Numbered from the stretch's first letter, positions 33,107-45,355 are shown. The stretch: DNA of 64,000 nt from Zoroaster sp. YZ-2022 (GCA_029582265.1 CM055816.1:84853165-84917164), one strand, 5' to 3'. Notes: generated by a model not told the origin, from the sequence alone. Made by a program: numbers and translations.

Positions 33107-34156
33107 CAACCCTGCGGTTCATGGTGGTGCTATTTCATTCAGTCCGTTTGTAAACAATTGTTGTTTACTACGTCATGGAAAACTCAAATTCAGCCACTTT
33201 GCATAAGTTCTCTATTGATACAGTGCCTGATAACATGGTAAAAAATTTCAACCTGGGGTGAACCATTGACCCGGTATGCAGCTTTCAAATGCCAGCAGAC
33301 AACCCATTGAAACAGTACAGCTGTTATCAATTGACATTACCGCACTAATCCCAGACATTGCCCAGACATTTCGGCAACCTGAGATGTTTATTTTGAGGTC
33401 TGGTTGTGGATATTAGAATGGCCAGACAAATAGAATCTCTTGCTTTCTCTGTAGAATGTCAGCAGTGCAAAAAATGTGCAAAAAATTGGTTTTGGGTAAC
33501 AATTTTTTTTGAAGGGATTGTGGGCTGGCACCCATATAAAACTTTATATTTGGCTTGAAATTGTTTTCTTGGGTCTAGAAGGACTCAATAAGTCTGTTTA
33601 CACCATTTGAGAAGGGATTGTGTGCTCCAATGTGAACGTTTTACACGCTATTCAAACGTACTAAATGATTTAGTGCCTTCATGCGCGCGAGGTTGTATAT
33701 TGGGCATACGTACTAAATGATTTAGTGCCTTCATGCGCGCGAGGTTGTATATTGGGCATACGTACTAAATGATTTAGTGCCTTCATGCGCGCGAGGTTGT
33801 ATATTGGGCATACGTACTAAATGATTTAGTGCCTTCAAGCGCGCGAGGTTGTATATTGGGCATACGTACTAAATGATTTAGTGCCTTCATGCGCGCGAGG
33901 TTGTATATTGGGCATACGTACTAAATGATTTAGTGCCTTCATGCGCGCGAGGTTGTATATTGGGCACCCATATAATTTTTTTTTTGCTTGAAATTGTTTT
34001 CTTGGGTCTAGAGGGACTCAATAAGTCTGTTTACACCATTTGAGAAGGGATTGTATGCCCCTATATGAACGTTTTACACGCTATTCAAACGTACTAAATG
34101 ATTTAGTCCCATCATGTGTTTGTGTAAATATATTGCGACCATGAACCGCAGGGTTG
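33107..34156. mobile_element. 1,050-bp element nested in the foldback right arm
   Basis: Ends caaccctgcggttcatggt and accatgaaccgcagggttg are perfect inverted repeats. The paralogous foldback copy (46690-46740) lacks it, giving an empty site ('agacaaacccatttaaggca'). Inside, the 140-bp segment at 33520-33660 is directly repeated at 33967-34105, on either side of a 52-bp minisatellite. No coding frame. Confidence 0.75.
33657..33966. repeat. 52-bp minisatellite, 6 copies
   Basis: Unit cgtactaaatgatttagtgc + cttcatgcgcgcgaggttgt + atattgggcata. Six copies are nearly identical (one aagcgcgc for atgcgcgc), so expansion or homogenisation is recent. Confidence 0.95.
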
Positions 34157-34724
34157 GCATAATATACGAGCAATTATTGCGCCCTCTGATGGTCGTTTTA
34201 ATGACAACCTATGACGTCATCATAAAAACATATGACTGAACATTAATTGTACCAAGTTACATTTAATAGGTCAAAGCATGATGGAGTAATGGCAAGATGT
34301 TTGATCTTCCACCCCTAGTGCTAAGAATTGTCAGCTCGGCTCAGTGTGAGGGCAAACAAATAGTGGGCCAGAACAAATGTTCAATGTTAACATCTTTTTT
34401 GTGTGTATAGGACATCCAAAGGAACAAAAACAAAATCGGTGGCGGTGGGTTTTTGGGGGAGGGGGTGCACGGTAGACCCCTCCAGCTCACAGACTATGTA
34501 GGTCTGTATCTACTTGAACACGATATTTGTAAATCCTTCTTCGTGATTTTATTTTATACATAGCCCTAATGAGTTGCAGGCGGGGGAAAAATCATAGTTT
34601 TTGACCGATTACTAATATTTCACAAAGTATGCTTTCACGAAAATCTGAGAATATTTGTGAATATAACCATATTAAGGGACTTTAGTGATCTTTGTTTTAA
34701 CCCTACTTTGTTTTCCCATGCTAG

Positions 34725-34796
34725 ATTGCTGGAAAACAACAAAATCAGTGAAATTGCTCCAGGAACATTTGATGGTCTACACAATCTCGAAGAATT
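34725..34796 (+). CDS. LRR exon A2
   Basis: 72 bp, acceptor 'catgctag', donor GTAAGT, phase 2-2. It encodes LLENNKISEIAPGTFDG then LHNLEE with junction leucines. It differs from A1 mainly on the variable positions (K/S, EI/VT, HNLEE/QNLLV). It lies 229 bp after the right end of the foldback element. Confidence 0.82.
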
Positions 34797-35521
34797 GTAA
34801 GTATTCATGTCATGAATTTCAGTTACGCAGCATCGAGCCATCGATTTCTCTTAAATGCAGGGTAATTTTATTTTGCAAAATAAGTGAATTTCGGACATGA
34901 TAAAAGTTTAGATTGTCTGATACAATTACAACGATTTACAAAGTATGCTTTGAGGAAAACCTAAAAACGTTGTTGAATATATAAATTGTTGCCAAAGGAG
35001 TGTAGCAAATTATCAGTATACTTATGTATTTAATCAAACCTTATGTCGATCGTGTCCACTTTTCAGAAGTTTATACCAGTATTAAACATAAAATACTTAA
35101 TCTGTGCGGACTGCAAATTTTGTTTATCATCAACATTTGTACAGATCATCTGTTTAATGTATGGTATATATCCCTCCAGCATCTATATGGCCTCAATATG
35201 CCTAGAAATGTTATCTTAGTATCCCTCTCGGCCTAGATCTGATTTTTATTCTCAAATCATACATATGTAAATGCTAATATGTAATGAGAACACTTGGAAA
35301 AAATACTCAAAAAGAACATGAGAAATTGTTCCATAATATAACAATTGTAAATTGAGGGTAGCATTCCACCGAACCGTTTTGTATATCGATGTTCTCAAGT
35401 GTTGTCTATTGAGATTCATTTTTTATCTAAAATGTCTAAAATATGTGAATCTCAGATTGGATAACTGTTGTTAAGTGTTTGAATCCAGTATGTTTAGCCC
35501 TTGTCCGTTTTCCCATCTTAG

Positions 35522-35593
35522 ATATCTGGACAGTAACAATATAAGTATACCTTCATCCAGAACATGTGATGGTCTTCAAAAGCGTACTTACTT
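35522..35593 (+). pseudogene. Decayed LRR exon B2
   Basis: Acceptor 'catcttag' is intact and the 72-bp equivalent is open (YLDSNNISIPSSRTCDG, then LQKRTY), but the conserved Phe of the TF motif is Cys, and the donor is gtcatt instead of gtaagt. Splicing from this donor looks unlikely; the next in-frame codons reach a stop after the donor position. Confidence 0.6.
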
Positions 35594-36062
35594 GTCATTA
35601 ATTTAAATCAAGCAGGAACCTACCATACATAAATATTAACTTTATTTAGTGGGAGTACGAAGTTCGTGTTTCATTCCGATCACTTTTTATCTTTAACAAA
35701 AAGTAATGAGCTACATATTTTTCACGAAGCAGTTGTTTAATGCATATCTTGAATGATAAAGTTAAACATACTCATATATTAAATTGTTTCTAATGAGGAA
35801 ATTTGTATTGTTCGTTTTAAACATATTTATAAATTGTCACACTTTATCACACTAATTGATTGGAGGGCTATAGGACAACGAACTGGTACTTATCTTTTAT
35901 ATTTCGATGCACTCAGCTGTTGTCTATCGAGATTCTTTTTATAAGTTAATTTTTCTAAAATGAGTGAATCTCAGGCAGGAATATTGTTCAAATTGTTTGA
36001 TACCATGACAAAGTTTCATAAAGTATGATTTCAGGAAAATATGAGAACATTGATAGACATAT

Positions 36063-36196
36063 TAGTCTGTGGGCTGGAAGGGTCTACCGTGCACCCCCCA
36101 TAACCCACCGACACCGATATTTTTTGTTCCTGTGGATATCTTAAACACGAAAAAAGATGTTAACATTGAAAATTTTGGGTTGCACTATCTGGGTTG
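36063..36196. mobile_element. Foldback left-end remnant (a)
   Basis: It starts tagtctgtgggctggaaggg at the same intron position as the full copy, and breaks off after 'gatgttaacattgaaaattt' plus 'tgggttgcac'. The same remnant lies at 38901 and 42334. Confidence 0.75.
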
Positions 36197-36280
36197 GACT
36201 ATAACAACATTTGTATAAAAATCCATATTAACGGGCTTGAATGATCTTTGTTTTAACCCTACTTTGTTTTCCCATCTTAG

Positions 36281-36352
36281 ATTACTGGAAAACAACAGCA
36301 TCAGTGTAACTGCTCCAGGAACATTTGATGGTCTACAAAATCTCCTCATCTT
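36281..36352 (+). CDS. LRR exon A3
   Basis: 72 bp, 'ccatcttag' to GTAAGT, phase 2-2; LLENNSISVTAPGTFDG then LQNLLI. Its surroundings are nearly identical to A5 (offset 2,838) and A8 (offset 6,271), marking recent tandem duplication. Confidence 0.82.
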
Positions 36353-37393
36353 GTAAGTATTCATGTCATGAATTTCAGTCACGCAGCCACCGATTTCGTT
36401 TAAATGAACTTACGTCTTACTGCAGAAGAAGTGCATATAGTTCATGTTTGCCGATAAAAATATGTGTATGTATTTTCACTAATTTACAGTTCGTCACATT
36501 TACGTCACACTATGTCACACATACCAATAGAGGGCTGTTGGATAACAAAACTTTTAAAATTTCGATGCATTTAACTGTTGCCTAAATCGATGTTTATTGC
36601 AATTTTATTTTCCATAATAAGTGAACCTCGGACATGATAAATGTTAAGATTGTCTGATATCATTACAAGGTTTTACAATGTATGCTTTCAGGAAAACATA
36701 AGGAGTGTATCAAATTATCATTAAACTTATGTATTAAACTTATGTATTTCATCAAATCTGTTATCTTAAACGAATCAAAGTAATGAGCTACATTGTTCAC
36801 GGATCAGTTGTTTAAGGTATATTTTTATATGTATATTTCATCAAACCTTAATTTATTATAACGATGGTGTCCACTTTTCAGAAATGTATACTAGTATTTA
36901 AAAAAAAAATACATAATCTGTGCGAGCTGCGATTTTTTTTGTATGCATTTTCACCATTTTCTACGTACGACACAACGTAATCATCAACATTTGTACAGAT
37001 CATCTGTTTAATGTACGGTATATATCCCTCTACCATCTATATGGCCTCAATATGCCTAGAAATGTTATCTTAGTATCCCTCTCAGCCTAGAACTGATTTT
37101 AGTCAAAAATGATACTTATATAAATGCTAATATTTAACGAGAACACTTGGAGAAAATACTCAAAATGAACATGACAAACATTGTTCCATAATATAACACT
37201 TGTAAATTGAGGGTAGCATTCCACCGAACCGTTTTGTATATCGATGCTCTCAAGTGTTGTCTATCGAGATTCCTTTGTTATCTAAAATTTCTAAGTATCC
37301 TTTCACGAAAATCTCAGAACATTTGTGAAAATAACCATATTAAGGGGCTTTAGTGATCTTTGTTTTAACCCTACTTTGTTTTCCCATGTTTAG

Positions 37394-37465
37394 AGGGCTG
37401 GAAAACAACAAAATCAGTGAAATTGCTCCAGGAACATTTGATGGTCTACACAATCTCGAAGAATT
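37394..37465 (+). CDS. LRR exon A4
   Basis: 72 bp, acceptor 'catgtttag', donor GTAAGT, phase 2-2; GLENNKISEIAPGTFDG then LHNLEE. The second residue is Gly where A1-A3 have Leu, at a solvent-facing position of the LRR strand. It is the template of the A6 and A7 duplicates. Confidence 0.8.
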
Positions 37466-38362
37466 GTAAGTATTCATGTCATGAATTTCAGTTACGCAGC
37501 ATCGAGCCATCGATTTCTCTTAAATGCAGTGTAATTTTATTTTGCAAAATAAGTGAATTTCGGACATGATAAAAGTTTAGATTGTCTGATACAATTACAA
37601 CGTTTTACAAAGTATGCTTTGAGGAAAACCTAAAAACGTTGTTGAATATATAAGTTGTTGCCAAAGGAGTGTAGCAAATTATCAGTATACTTATGTATTT
37701 AATCAAACCTTATGTCGATCGTGTCCACTTTTCAGAAGTTTATACCAGTATTAAACACAAAATACTTAATCCGTGCGGACTGCAAATTTTGTTTTTCTAT
37801 ACGACACAACATTTGTACAGATTATCTGTTTAATGTACGGTATATATCCCTCTACCATCTATATGGCCTCAATATACCTAGAAATGTTATCTTAGTATCT
37901 CTCTCGGCCTAGATCTGATTTTAGTCAAAAATTATACTTATATAAATGCTAATATGTAATGAGAACACAAAATTGAGGGTAGCATTCCACCGAACCGTTT
38001 TGTATATCGATGCTCTCAAGTGTTGTCTATTGAGATTCATTTTTTATCTAAAATGTCTAAAATATGTGAATCTCAGATTGGATAACTGTTGTAAAGTGTT
38101 TGAATCCAGAACTGTTGTAAAGTGTTTGTGCAATTTAGTCCTTTACGTTTTATTTTGTATGTAATTGTCCATTAAGACTTTTTATTATTATTAATTCATC
38201 TGTACCTCCTGTAACAATTTTTGTATAATATTGATATATTTTTATATTATATGAGGGCCGCAAATGATCAGCTGTGCTGGATGGGTTACCCTCGTTAAAG
38301 ATGGTTTTAAATAAAAAAAATAAAAAAAGTATGTTTAGCCCTTGTCCGTTTTCACATCTTAG

Positions 38363-38434
38363 ATATCTGGACAGTAACAATATAAGTATACTTTCATCCA
38401 GAACATTTGATGGTCTTCAAAAGCGTACTTACTT
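38363..38434 (+). pseudogene. Decayed LRR exon B3
   Basis: Open over the 72-bp equivalent (YLDSNNISILSSRTFDG, then LQKRTY) with acceptor 'acatcttag', but the donor is gtcatt. Just downstream begins a 219-bp inverted block. It could only be used with a non-consensus donor. Confidence 0.55.
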
Positions 38435-38440
38435 GTCATT

Positions 38441-38659
38441 AAAACGAACAATGCAAATTTCCTCATTAGAGACAATTTAATATATGAGTATGTTTAACTT
38501 TATCATTCAAGATATGCATTAAACAACTGCTTCGTGAAAAATATGTAGCTCATTACTTTTTGTTAAAGATAAAAAGTGATCGGAATGAAACACGAACTTC
38601 GTATTCCCACTAATTAAAGTTAATATTTATGTATGGTAGGTTCCTGCTTGATTTAAATT
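38441..38659 (-). repeat. Micro-inverted intron block (copy 1)
   Basis: The sequence from 'aaaacgaacaatgcaaattt' to 'cctgcttgatttaaatta' is the reverse complement of 35594-35822, while both flanks stay in the usual order. The breakpoints fall in short TTAA-type symmetry. Confidence 0.85.
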
Positions 38660-38900
38660 AAACATATTTATAAATTGTCACACTATACCACACTAATTCA
38701 TTGGAGGGCTATAGGACAACGAACTGGTACTTATCTTTTATATTTCGACGCACTCAGCTGTTGTCTATCGAGATTCTTTTGTAAGTTAATTTTTGTATTG
38801 AGTGAATCTCAGGCAGGAATATTGTTCAAATTGTTTGATACCATGACAAAGTTTCATAAAGTATGATTTCAGGAAAATCTGAGAACATTGATAGACATAT

Positions 38901-39036
38901 TAGTCTGTGGGCTGGAAGGGTCTACCGTGCACCCCCATAACCCACTGACACCGATATCTTTTGTTCCTGTGGATGTCCTAAACACGAAAAAAAGATGTTA
39001 ACATTGAAAATTTTGGGTTGCACTATCTGGGTTGGA
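38901..39036. mobile_element. Foldback left-end remnant (b)
   Basis: Same truncated end and same intron position as the remnant at 36063; inherited by cassette duplication and not an independent insertion. Confidence 0.75.
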
Positions 39037-39118
39037 CGATAACAACATATGTATAAAAAGCCATATTAACGGGCTTTAGTGATCTTTGTTTTAACCCTAC
39101 TTTGTTTTCCCATCTTAG

Positions 39119-39190
39119 ATTGCTGGAAAACAACATCATCAGTGTAACTGCTCCAGGAACATTTGATGGTCTACAAAATCTCCTTATCTT
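39119..39190 (+). CDS. LRR exon A5
   Basis: 72 bp, 'ccatcttag' to GTAAGT, phase 2-2; LLENNIISVTAPGTFDG then LQNLLI. It differs from A3 by few bases; N-S to N-I changes one strand position. Confidence 0.82.
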
Positions 39191-40229
39191 GTAAGTATTC
39201 ATGTCATGAATTTCAGTCACGCAGCCACCGATTTCGTTTAAATGAAGTTACGTCTTACTGCAGAAGAAGTGCGTATAGTTCATGTTTGCCGATAAAAATA
39301 TATGTATGCATTTTCACTAATTTACAATTCGTCACATTATGTCACACTATGTCACACTTGTCAATAGAAGGCTGTTGGATAACAAAACTTTTAACATTTC
39401 GATGACCTCAACTGTTGCCTAAATCGATGTTTATTGCAATTTTATTTTCCATAATAAGTGAACCTCGGACATGATAAATGTTAAGATTGTCTGATATCAT
39501 TACAAGGTTTTACAATGTATGCTTTCAGGAAAACCTAAGGAGTGTATCAAATTATCATTAAACTTATGTATTAAACTTATGTATTTCATCAAATCTGTTA
39601 TCTTAAACGAATCAAAGTAATGAGCTACATTGTTCACGGATCAGTTGTTTAAGGTATATTTTTATATGTATATTTCATCAAACCTTAATTTATTATAACG
39701 ATGGTGTCCACTTTTCAGAAATGTATACTAGTATTTAAAAAAAAATACATAATCTGTGCGAGCTGCGATTTTTTTTGTATGCATTTTCACCATTTTCTAC
39801 GTACGACACAACGTAATCATCAACATTTGTACAGATCATCTGTTTAATGTACGGTATATATCCCTCTACCATCTATATGGCCTCAATATGCCTAGAAATG
39901 TTATCTTAGTATCTCTCTCAGCCTAGATCTGATTTTAGTCAAAAATGATACTTATATAAATGCTAATATGTAACGAGAACACTTGGAGAAAATACTCAAA
40001 ATGAACATGACAAACATTGTTCCATAATATAACACTTGTAAATTGAGGGTAGCATTCCACCGAACCGTTTTGTATATCGATGCTCTCAAGTGTTGTCTAT
40101 CGAGATTCCTTTGTTATCTAAAATTTCTAAGTATGCTTTCACGAAAATCTCAGAACATTTGTGAAAATAACCATATTAAGGGGCTTTAGTGATCTTTGTT
40201 TTAACCCTACTTTGTTTTCCCATGTTTAG

Positions 40230-40301
40230 AGGGCTGGAAAACAACAACATCAGTGAAATTGCTCCAGGAACATTTGATGGTCTACACAATCTCGAAGAAT
40301 T
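40230..40301 (+). CDS. LRR exon A6
   Basis: 72 bp, acceptor 'catgtttag', donor GTAAGT, phase 2-2; GLENNNISEIAPGTFDG then LHNLEE. Twin of A7. Confidence 0.82.
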
Positions 40302-41044
40302 GTAAGTATTCATGTCATGAATTTCAGTTACGCAGCATCGAGCCATCGATTTCTCTTAAATGCAGTGTAATTTTATTTTGCAAAATAAGTGAATTTCGGA
40401 CATGATAAAAGTTTAGATTGTCTGATACAATTACAACGTTTTACAAAGTATGCTTTGAGGAAAACCTAAAACGTTGTTGAATATATAAGTTGTTGCCAAA
40501 GGAGTGTAGCAAATTATCAGTATACTTATGTATTTAATCAAACCTTATGTCAATCGTGTCCACTTTTCAGAAGTTTATACCAGTATTAAACACAAAATAC
40601 TTAATCCGTGCGGACTGCAAATTTTGTTTTTCTATACGACACAACATTTGTACAGATCATCTGTTTAATGTACGGTATATATCCCTCTACCATGGCCTCA
40701 ATATGCCTAGAAATGTTATCTTAGTATCTCTCTCAGCCTAGATCTGATTTTAGTCAAAAATGATACTTATATAAATGCTAATATGTAACGAGAACACTTG
40801 GAGAAAATACTCAAAATGAACATGACAAACATTGTTCCATAATATAACACTTGTAAATTGAGGGTAGCATTCCACCGAACCGTTTTGTATATCGATGCTC
40901 TCAAGTGTTGTCTATCGAGATTCCTTTGTTATCTAAAATTTCTAAGTATGCTTTCACGAAAATCTCAGAACATTTGTGAAAATAACCATATTAAGGGGCT
41001 TTAGTGATCTTTGTTTTAACCCTACTTTGTTTTCCCATGTTTAG

Positions 41045-41116
41045 AGGGCTGGAAAACAACAACATCAGTGAAATTGCTCCAGGAACATTTGATGGTCTAC
41101 ACAATCTCGAAGAATT
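41045..41116 (+). CDS. LRR exon A7
   Basis: 72 bp, acceptor 'catgtttag', donor GTAAGT, phase 2-2. The protein is identical to A6 (GLENNNISEIAPGTFDG), produced by the 815-bp tandem duplication. Confidence 0.82.
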
Positions 41117-41792
41117 GTAAGTATTCATGTCATGAATTTCAGTTACGCAGCATCGAGCCATCGATTTCTCTTAAATGCAGTGTAATTTTATTTTGCAAAA
41201 TAAGTGAATTACGGACATGATAAAAGTTTAGATTGTCTGATACAATTACAACGTTTTACAAAGTATGCTTTGAGGAAAACCTAAAACGTTGTTGAATATA
41301 TAAGTTGTTGCCAAAGGAGTGTAGCAAATTATCAGTATACTTATGTATTTAATCAAATCTTATGTCAATCGTGTCCACTTTTCAGAAGTTTATACCAGTA
41401 TTAAACACAAAATACTTAATCCGTGCGGACTGCAAATTTTGTTTTTCTATACGACACAACATTTGTACAGATTATCTGTTTAATGTACGGTATATATCCC
41501 TCTACCATCTATATGGCCTCAATATACCTAGAAATGTTATCTTAGTATCTCTCTCGGCCTAGATCTGATTTTAGTCAAAAATTATACTTATATAAATGCT
41601 AATATGTAATGAGAACACAAAATTGAGGGTAGCATTCCACCGAACCGTTTTGTATATCGATGCTCTCAAGTGTTGTCTATTGAGATTAATTTTTTATCTA
41701 AAATGTCTAAAATATGTGAATCTCAGATTGGATAACTGTTGTAAAGTGTTTGAATCCAGTATGTTTAGCCCTTGTCCGTTTTCACATCTTAG

Positions 41793-41864
41793 ATATCTGG
41801 ACAGTAACAATATAAGTATACTTTCATCCAGAACATTTGATGGTCTTCAAAAGCGTACTTACTT
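41793..41864 (+). pseudogene. Decayed LRR exon B4
   Basis: Same state as B3: open 72-bp equivalent (YLDSNNISILSSRTFDG) but donor gtcatt. It was duplicated along with its neighbour A8. Confidence 0.55.
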
Positions 41865-41870
41865 GTCATT

Positions 41871-42089
41871 AAAACGAACAATGCAAATTTCCTCATTAGA
41901 GACAATTTAATATATGAGTATGTTTAACTTTATCATTCAAGATATGCATTAAACAACTGCTTCGTGAAAAATATGTAGCTCATTACTTTTTGTTAAAGAT
42001 AAAAAGTGATCGGAATGAAACACGAACTTCGTACTCCCACTAATTAAAGTTAATATTTATGTATGGTAGGTTCCTGCTTGATTTAAATT
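41871..42089 (-). repeat. Micro-inverted intron block (copy 2)
   Basis: Same inversion and same breakpoints as 38441-38659, so the inversion predates the segmental duplication of this cassette pair. Confidence 0.85.
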
Positions 42090-42333
42090 AAACATATTAT
42101 TTATAAATTGTCACACTATACCACACTAATTCATTGGAGGTCTATAGGACAACGAACTGGTACTTATCTTTTATATTTCGACGCACTCAGCTGTTGTCTA
42201 TCGAGATTCTTTTGTAAGTTAATTTTTGTATTGAGTGAATCTCAGGCAGGAATATTGTTCAAATTGTTTGATACCATGACAAAGTTTCATAAAGTATGAT
42301 TTCAGGAAAATATGAGAACATTGATAGACATAT

Positions 42334-42468
42334 TAGTCTGTGGGCTGGAAGGGTCTACCGTGCACCCCCCATAACCCACCGACACCGATATTTTTTGTTC
42401 CTGTGGATATCTTAAACACGAAAAAAGATGTTAACATTGAAAATTTTGGGTTGCACTATCTGGGTTGG
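42334..42468. mobile_element. Foldback left-end remnant (c)
   Basis: Third copy of the truncated left end at the same intron site; closest to the remnant at 36063 (both share 'gtggatatcttaaacac'). Confidence 0.75.
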
Positions 42469-42551
42469 ACTATAACAACATTTGTATAAAAATCCATATT
42501 AACGGGCTTGAATGATCTTTGTTTTAACCCTACTTTGTTTTCCCATCTTAG

Positions 42552-42623
42552 ATTACTGGAAAACAACAGCATCAGTGTAACTGCTCCAGGAACATTTGAT
42601 GGTCTACAAAATCTCCTCATCTT
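42552..42623 (+). CDS. LRR exon A8
   Basis: 72 bp, 'ccatcttag' to GTAAGT, phase 2-2. The protein is identical to A3 (LLENNSISVTAPGTFDG then LQNLLI). The flanks also match A3 more closely than A5. Confidence 0.82.
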
Positions 42624-43649
42624 GTAAGTATTCATGTCATGAATTTCAGTCACGCAGCCACCGATTTCGTTTAAATGAACTTACGTCTTACTGCAGAAGA
42701 AGTGCGTATAGTTCATGTTTGCCGATAAAAATATATGTATGCATTTTCACTAATTTACAATTCGTCACATTATGTCACACTATGTCACACTTGTCAATAG
42801 AGGGCTGTTGGATAACAACACTTTTAACATTTCGATGACCTCAACTGTTGCCTAAATCGATGTTTATTGCAATTTTATTTTCCATAATAAGTGAACCTCG
42901 GACATGATAAATGTTAAGATTGTCTGATATCATTACAAGGTTTTACAATGTATGCTTTCAGGAAAACCTAAGGAGTGTATCAAATTATCATTAAACTTAT
43001 GTATTAAACTTATGTATTTCATCAAATCTGTTATCTTAAACGAATCAAAGTAATGAGCTACATTGTTCACGGATCAGTTGTTTAAGGTATATTTTTATAT
43101 GTATATTTCATCAAACCTTAATTTATTATAACGATGGTGTCCACTTTTCAGAAATGTATACTAGTATTTAAAAAAAAAAATACATAATCTGTGCGAGCTG
43201 CGATTTTTTTTGTATGCATTTTCACCATTTTCTACGTACGACACAACGTAATCATCAACATTTGTACAGATCATCTGTTTAATGTACGGTATATATCCCT
43301 CTACCATCTATATGGCCTCAATATGCCTAGAAATGTTATCTTAGTATCCCTCTCAGCCTAGAACTGATTTTAGTCAAATATCATACTTATATAAATGCTA
43401 ATATGTAATGAGAACACCTGGAGAACATACTTAAAAAGAACATGACAAACATTGTTCCATAATATAAAACTTGTAAATTGAGGGTATACATTCCACCGAA
43501 CCGTTTTGTATATTGATGCACTCAAGTTTTGTCTATCGAGATTCCTTTGTTATCTAAAATTTCTAAAATATGTGAATCTTAGGTAGGATATAAACTGTTG
43601 TTAAGTGTTTGAATCTAGTATGTTGCCCTTGTCCGTTTTCCCATCTTAG

Positions 43650-43721
43650 ATGTCTGGACAAAAATAACATTAGTCAGTATACTTTCATCCAGAACATTCG
43701 ATGGTCTTCAAAAGCGTACTT
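43650..43721 (+). pseudogene. Decayed LRR exon B5
   Basis: Acceptor 'ccatcttag' is present, but the extra 'cagt' before 'atactttcatcc' shifts the frame as in B1, and 'gtacttactttgattt' replaces the donor. Confidence 0.7.
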
Positions 43722-43810
43722 ACTTTGATTTAAATTAAGCAGGAACCTACCATACATAAATATTAACTTAATTTACACCTGACGACAAAACAAAATTATT
43801 ACGAAGTTCG

Positions 43811-44249
43811 ATAAAAAAGTGCCACAGAGATAGAAAATCCAAAAACTTCTAAATTAAAACATTTTTGTGGTTACATTAGACATATAGACAAACCCATTTA
43901 AGGCATAATATACGAGCAATTATTGCGCCCTCTGATGGTCGTTTTAATGACAACCGATGATGCCATCATGAAGACATATATGGCTGAACATTAATTGTAC
44001 CAAGTTACATTATAATAGGTCAAAGCATGATGGAGTAATGGTGAGATGTTTGATCTTCTTCCACCCCTAGTGTTAAGAATTGTCAGCTCGGCTCAGTATG
44101 AGGGCAAACAAATAGTGGGCCAGAACAAATGTTCAATGTTAACATCTTTTTTCGTGTTTAGGACATCGAAAGGAACACACACAAAATATCGGTAGCGGTG
44201 GGTTTTTGGGGGAGGGGGTGCACGGTTGACCCCTCTAGCTCACAGACTA
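43811..44249. mobile_element. Foldback right-end remnant
   Basis: Right arm only: 'gcaattattgcgccctct', 'agcatgatggagtaatgg', 'ctcggctcagtatgagggc', ending cctctagctcacagacta at 44249. Its left half is missing from this cassette. Confidence 0.75.
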
Positions 44250-44477
44250 TGTAGGCCTGTATCTACTTGAACACGATAATTGTAAATCCTTCTTCGTGAT
44301 GTTATTTTATATATAGGCCTAATGAGCTGCACGCGGGGGGAAAATAATAGTTTTTGACCGATTACTAATATTTCACAAATTATGCATTCACGAAAATCTA
44401 AGAACATTGGTGAAAATAACCATATTAAGGGGCTTTAGTGATCTTTGTTGTAACCCTACTTTGTTTTCCCATGTTAG

Positions 44478-44549
44478 AGGGATGGTAAACAACAAAATCA
44501 GTGAAATTGCTCCAGGAACATTTGATGGTCTACACAATCTCGAAGAATT
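44478..44549 (+). CDS. LRR exon A9
   Basis: 72 bp, acceptor 'catgttag', donor GTAAGT, phase 2-2. It encodes GMVNNKISEIAPGTFDG then LHNLEE. Met-Val replaces the usual Leu-Glu, so the conserved strand leucine is Met, a conservative change; still open and spliceable. Confidence 0.75.
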
Positions 44550-45292
44550 GTAAGTATTCATGTCATGAATTTCAGTTACGCAGCATCGAGCCATCGATTT
44601 CTCTTAAATGCAGTGTAATTTTATTTTGCAAAATAAGTGAATTTCGGACATGATAAAAGTTTAGATTGTCTGATACAATTAAAACGTTTTACAAAGTATG
44701 CTTTGAGGAAAACCTAAAAACGTTGTTGAATATATAAGTTGTTGCCAAAGGAGTGTAGCAAATTATCAGTATACTTATGTATTTAATCAAACCTTATGTC
44801 GATCGTGTCCACTTTTCAGATGTTTATACCATATTAAACACAAAATATTTAATCCGTGCGGACTGCAAATTTTGTTTTTCTATACGACACAACGTAGTCA
44901 TCAACATTTGTACAGATTATCTGTTTAATGTACGGTATATATCCCTCCAGCATCTATATGGCCTCAATATGCCTATAAATGTTATCTCAGTATCCCTCTC
45001 GGCCTAGATCTGACTTTATTCTCAAATCATACATATATAAATGCTAATATGTAATGAGAACACTTGGAGAAAATACTCAAAAAGAACATGAAAAATTGTT
45101 CCATAATATAACAATTGTAAATTGAGGGTAGCATTCCACCGAACCGTTTTGTATATCGATGCTCTCAAGTGTTGTCTATTGAGATTCATTTTTTATCTAA
45201 AATATGTGAATCTCAGATTGTATAACTGTCGTTAAGTGTTTGAATCCAGTATGTTTAGCCCTTGTCCATTTCCCCATCTTAGATATCTGGAC

Positions 45293-45355
45293 AGTAACAA
45301 TATAAGTATACTTTCATCATTCATTTGATGGTCTACAAAACCATCCCTATATTAC
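45293..45355 (+). pseudogene. Decayed LRR exon B6
   Basis: It opens YLDSNNISILSS-like, but 'catcattcatttgatgg' replaces 'catccagaacatttgatgg' (2-bp loss), giving a frameshift and stop. The donor is absent. Confidence 0.7.

Larger units (their letters stand above)
30980..34496. mobile_element. 3.5-kb foldback element, full copy
   Basis: The ends tagtctgtgggctggagggg and its near complement cccctccagctcacagacta bound a giant inverted repeat with its centre near 32210. Each arm is built of about 350-bp modules that share 'ccattactc..atgctttgac', 'cttgg.acaattaatgttca', 'atgacgtca..ggttgcca' and 'agagggcgc'. No transposase frame is visible. The right arm carries a nested 1,050-bp element. The intron at 29030 and 49810 shows the same flanks uninterrupted. 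Class uncertain (foldback or long-TIR DNA element). Confidence 0.75.
39840..41560. repeat. 815-bp tandem duplication of an LRR cassette
   Basis: Two near-identical 815-bp copies carry exons A6 and A7 (exon starts 40230 and 41045). They differ by small indels such as loss of 'tctatat' near 40693. The corresponding unit is single at 37394 (A4). Confidence 0.85.
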
